64,000 nt of DNA from Prevotella sp. (GTDB lineage: Bacteria; Bacteroidota; Bacteroidia; Bacteroidales; Bacteroidaceae). Each line of letters begins with the position of its first letter. Positions within the stretch are counted from its first letter, which is position 1. The position numbers and the translations under genes are program-made. Shown piece by piece: positions 61,305 through 64,000 of this stretch. The DNA is taken from positions 36,058 to 100,057 of the forward strand of contig JAFUDJ010000009.1 in the NCBI GenBank assembly GCA_017459445.1. Reading direction: 5' to 3'. Under the pieces are notes generated by a model. That model was not told the origin of the DNA, did not search any database, and saw nothing but the letters and a program-made list of their open reading frames with translations.

Positions 61305-63650
61305 TCACTTAATCACGACCTTTTTGCCATTAACGAGGTACAAGCCCTTGGCAGGATTCATCACGCGCTGACCGTTCAGGTTGTAAACTTCACTGTTCAC
61401 TTTCTCACTATTCATTAGCAAAGCGTCTATGCCTGTCGTCTCCTCGTCTAAAGCAATGAACGTACGGGCAGAAGTACTTGCGGGCAGGTATGCCGTATTG
61501 GCACCAACGGTAAAGGAAGTTGCCTCAGTCTTATAGAAACCAATGGGATGTGTATCGTCAGCATACAGCACGAAGATACCAGCACCTTCAACGGTTGTAT
61601 CCTTTGTAACTCCTTCCAAAGCATTCTCAATGGCATCGGGTAATGTACTGGAAACAGGAACTGTATAAGTTTTAGCCTCAGTAGCCTTCAGCAGCAGACC
61701 TTCACCAGCAGGAACGCTACCAGTAACTTCTTCAAATGTCACATTGTCACCAATAACAGTAGCTTTATAAGCTGTCAGGCCTGAAATGCTGCCCCATGTA
61801 GTGGGATACTTGCTGGCAAATGTACGGTAGAGCTTGTCAGAGACAGCTACTGTAGTTTCAGTAAGAGGAGTAAACTCTATCTTATTGATGCGCAGGTACT
61901 GGTCAGAGCCGTCACCTTTCAGAGTACCCTTGATAGTCACGTCATTGTTTGCAGGAACATAAATATCAGAAGTAGTGATAGCTGTGGTATTCATCGTTCC
62001 CTCGCCATAGTCCGTTCCGTTAACATTCAAGAAACGACGATCGTCCTCATTAGTTCGACCTCCTGTATTGGAATAAGTAACGCTTAACTTTCCGGCCACA
62101 GTGGGATGGAACTTAACAAATCCGCCTTGGAAATATTTAGTATCACGAACGGCATATTCACCCGAAACCTTAAGAGCCTGAGCATCTCCAAATTCACTGC
62201 TGATAGAAGAGCAGTAACCGTAATTGACAACATTAGAAAGGACAAATTCATCATTCTTTTTAGGAGTAGTCGAATCCGTTAACTTAATCTCCTTAGTTCC
62301 AAACTTGCTCCAATCCCAAGTAGCGGCACCAGTAACATTAGTCCATGCATCAAGCGTCACCTTATTAAACGTAGCAGTAGCCACCTCACTGTCAATATAA
62401 TCGTCCTTAGTGGCCTTAGCCTGAACAGTAGTAGTCTCAGAGAAATTAAGTGCAGTTGTGTAGTCAGTCCAAGTAGCACCATTGTCTGTAGAATACTTGA
62501 TGGTAGCACCAGTCGTAGTACAAGCCAGCGTCACTTCCTGCGAAGTCTCGAAGTAGGCACCGTTGGGTGTAAAGGCCGGGGTGGCCACTTGCTCCTTGAC
62601 AACGATAGTCTGTACGGCAGAAGTAGCTTCACCTTCAGAGTTGGTAGCAACGGCATAGTAATAGTATGTACCTACAGCATCTGTTGAAGGAGCGTAAGTT
62701 TCACTTGTTGCACCAGCAATGGCAGTACTACCTGTTGTGCTGGCAGTTGTGTTGCTGTACCACTGGAGAGTAGGTACAGGAACACCAGTAACGGTGGCAG
62801 TCAGCGTCACCTCAGTACCAACCTTAACATTGCTATCGGGAGCACCAGAAACATTGATGGTCGGAGCCGCTGCAGCAGAAACGGTAATCTCTACTACGTT
62901 AGAATCAACAGAAACGTTGTTACCATCAGTTACCGTTACATAGTAGAAACCAGCAGCAGTCGGAGTATAGGATATACTCGTTGCACCGTCAATGGCAGCA
63001 GCGTTGGTCTTGTCGGCATCTTCGCAGGAGTACCACTGATAAGTCAGCGTGCCTGTGCCAGTAGCCTCAACGGTCAGAGGGTTGATTGTTGCACCTGATA
63101 CATAGCTTGCACCAACAGGTTGGGTGGAGATTGATGGGCCACGAGTACCAGAAACGGAGAAACTATAGAATCTTGCATCAGAAGATGCTGAACCACCACG
63201 ATATATTTTTATTGATCCATCATCTTCTATATCTGCAGCTTGTAAAGTATACGATATATTGACAACAGTTTGCTTAGCAACGTTTTGCTTGGCTACGTTT
63301 CCGCTAGTTGATTTAAGTGTGTAACCTATTTCCTTTGTACCACTACTAGATTGATTATACATATTGACAGTTAGGATATCACCTGCTTGAAATGAACCAG
63401 AAGTTAAGGTCAACTGTGCATAAGTACCAGAGTCAAATTTCCAATATACTACATCATTAACCACAACATTACCGGAATTAATACCACTCCATGCTAATGT
63501 GCAGTTTGTTCCTGTAAGGGAACCGCTACTTCTTTTATAAGAAGAACCATCAGCATTAAAATTTGGCAATGCTGCCGAACAAAGTTCCGCTGCCCACGCC
63601 CCACTGCATACCGCAACGAGGAGCGTCAATAAAGATAGAATTTTTTTCAT
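61305..63650 (-). CDS. Large exported multidomain Ig-like protein with C-terminal sorting tail
   Basis: A 781-residue secreted protein. Signal peptide ends SGAWA (about 20). A beta-rich domain (about 25-165) is followed by two Ig-like domains, each with the LTYQWYSC / PTLQWYSN tryptophan and YYVTV / YYYYAVATN strand (about 170-260 and 265-355). A chitobiase-C-terminal-like repeat follows (about 358-435: EVTLACTTTGATIKYSTDNG), then a jelly-roll-like domain (about 440-600) and a unit with PAGEGLLLKA (about 600-745). The tail VYNLNGQRVMNPAKGLYLV plus NGKKVVIK is typical of Prevotella surface or secreted proteins. Probably an adhesin or glycan-binding protein; no catalytic domain recognised. Lower GC than its surroundings. 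Confidence 0.85.
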   Translation of the reverse strand: MKKILSLLTLLVAVCSGAWAAELCSAALPNFNADGSSYKRSSGSLTGTNCTLAWSGINSGNVVVNDVVYWKFDSGTYAQLTLTSGSFQAGDILTVNMYNQSSSGTKEIGYTLKSTSGNVAKQNVAKQTVVNISYTLQAADIEDDGSIKIYRGGSASSDARFYSFSVSGTRGPSISTQPVGASYVSGATINPLTVEATGTGTLTYQWYSCEDADKTNAAAIDGATSISYTPTAAGFYYVTVTDGNNVSVDSNVVEITVSAAAAPTINVSGAPDSNVKVGTEVTLTATVTGVPVPTLQWYSNTTASTTGSTAIAGATSETYAPSTDAVGTYYYYAVATNSEGEATSAVQTIVVKEQVATPAFTPNGAYFETSQEVTLACTTTGATIKYSTDNGATWTDYTTALNFSETTTVQAKATKDDYIDSEVATATFNKVTLDAWTNVTGAATWDWSKFGTKEIKLTDSTTPKKNDEFVLSNVVNYGYCSSISSEFGDAQALKVSGEYAVRDTKYFQGGFVKFHPTVAGKLSVTYSNTGGRTNEDDRRFLNVNGTDYGEGTMNTTAITTSDIYVPANNDVTIKGTLKGDGSDQYLRINKIEFTPLTETTVAVSDKLYRTFASKYPTTWGSISGLTAYKATVIGDNVTFEEVTGSVPAGEGLLLKATEAKTYTVPVSSTLPDAIENALEGVTKDTTVEGAGIFVLYADDTHPIGFYKTEATSFTVGANTAYLPASTSARTFIALDEETTGIDALLMNSEKVNSEVYNLNGQRVMNPAKGLYLVNGKKVVIK

Positions 63651-64000
63651 TGTTTGTTAGTTTTGTTTTGTTAATATTAAAAATTACTTGTTATTTGTCA
63701 TTTATATAATAACGGTACGCGCGTGCGTGCGCACAGGACTTTTTCGAAAAGTTGCTTTCACCCTTCACGGGGCGGCGGGAAAGCCTGTCTGCAGGGCGTT
63801 TCCGGGGGTGGCGGCCCCGTTTGGAGCCTTCACCTACCCTTCACACTGCCTCTCGCCGGCTCAAAATTGCCTCAACCTTGCTCCGACCTCAACCCTTTCG
63901 GATGGTGTGAAGGCTATGTGAAGCCTTTTTGGCATGTTTGCGGCATCCCAGCACCTCTGAAACCCCTTTATATAAAGGGAAAGCGGGAATTCGTGTGAAA
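63651..64000. other. Gene-poor window end with inverted motifs
   Basis: No convincing gene. Up to about 63715 it is AT-rich and would hold the promoter and leader of the minus-strand Ig-like protein gene, though no TAnnTTTG box is clear. Beyond it are CGCGCGTGCGTGCGCAC, the near-palindrome ACTTTTTCGAAAAGT, CCTTCAC/GTGAAGG words and the palindrome CCTTTATATAAAGG near 63964. The region may be part of a repeat cut by the window edge. Confidence 0.5.

Overview
The window is a GC-rich chromosomal segment of a Bacteroidales bacterium, most like Prevotella and its relatives. Four things point there. Promoters repeatedly match the Bacteroidetes consensus TTTG-N19-21-TAnnTTTG, most often as TACCTTTG. 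The gene content is typical of the order: an Oar-like TonB receptor, a SusD-like protein, DUF4292, an EnvC-like protein, glycine-lipid synthases, and a division cluster without murF. Secreted proteins end in YNLxGQRV / GLYxVNGKKVVIK tails. Intergenic DNA is full of short tandem repeats. I see no plasmid, phage or integrase genes, rRNA or CRISPR array. One tRNA gene (Leu, CAA) is present.

Layout. 0-5.4 kb, mostly minus strand: glycosyltransferase and mannose-1-phosphate guanylyltransferase pair, tRNA-Leu, a 420-bp inverted-repeat element, a glycine-zipper lipoprotein and a TGS-domain uridine-kinase-like protein. 5.5-15.1 kb, plus strand: an MmeI-like single-chain restriction-modification enzyme, Na/Pi symporter, TonB-dependent receptor and ComEC. 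15.1-17.5 kb, minus: HAD phosphatase, GH105 hydrolase and a small protein flanked by direct repeats. 17.6-21.6 kb, plus: a promoter, a structured leader with a terminator/antiterminator arrangement, then three exported proteins that share an N-terminal module. 21.7-22.7 kb: repeats. 22.7-34.7 kb: thioredoxin-fold lipoprotein without active-site cysteines, esterase, NUDIX, CYTH, prfB, acyl-CoA ligase, M20 peptidase, and the operon dut-TPR-DUF4292-EnvC. 34.9-41.4 kb: dgt, then a minus-strand operon in which glycine-lipid synthesis (glsA, glsB) runs into an HprK-like kinase, an S26 peptidase, a PqqD-like protein and an ABC exporter. 41.6-42.2 kb: a second repeat array and the mraZ promoter. 42.2-58.3 kb: the dcw cluster mraZ-rsmH-ftsL-ftsI-murE-mraY-murD-ftsW-murG-murC-ftsQ-ftsA-ftsZ. 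58.3-64 kb: AraC regulator, DUF3109, ung, a small peptide with a YxxPxL motif, and a large exported Ig-like protein.

How it fits together. The dcw genes make lipid II, export it as septal peptidoglycan and build the Z-ring; the EnvC-like protein would activate septum-splitting amidases. The glsAB operon makes membrane aminolipids and shares its transcript with a cassette resembling the leader-binding, kinase and export parts of a peptide-modification (RiPP) system, with no precursor beside it.

Most unusual points: (1) two homologous composite arrays near 21.8-22.1 and 41.6-42.0 kb, built from strictly 22-bp-phased units with a central block of three TTTCTCCGSTAAA boxes followed by three inverted copies; (2) a candidate attenuator RNA at 17.82-18.03 kb; (3) the PqqD/HprK/S26/ABC cassette fused to the glycine-lipid operon, together with a YxxPxL mini-peptide elsewhere in the window; (4) octamer arrays in three gaps of the dcw cluster and a heptamer tract inside rsmH.
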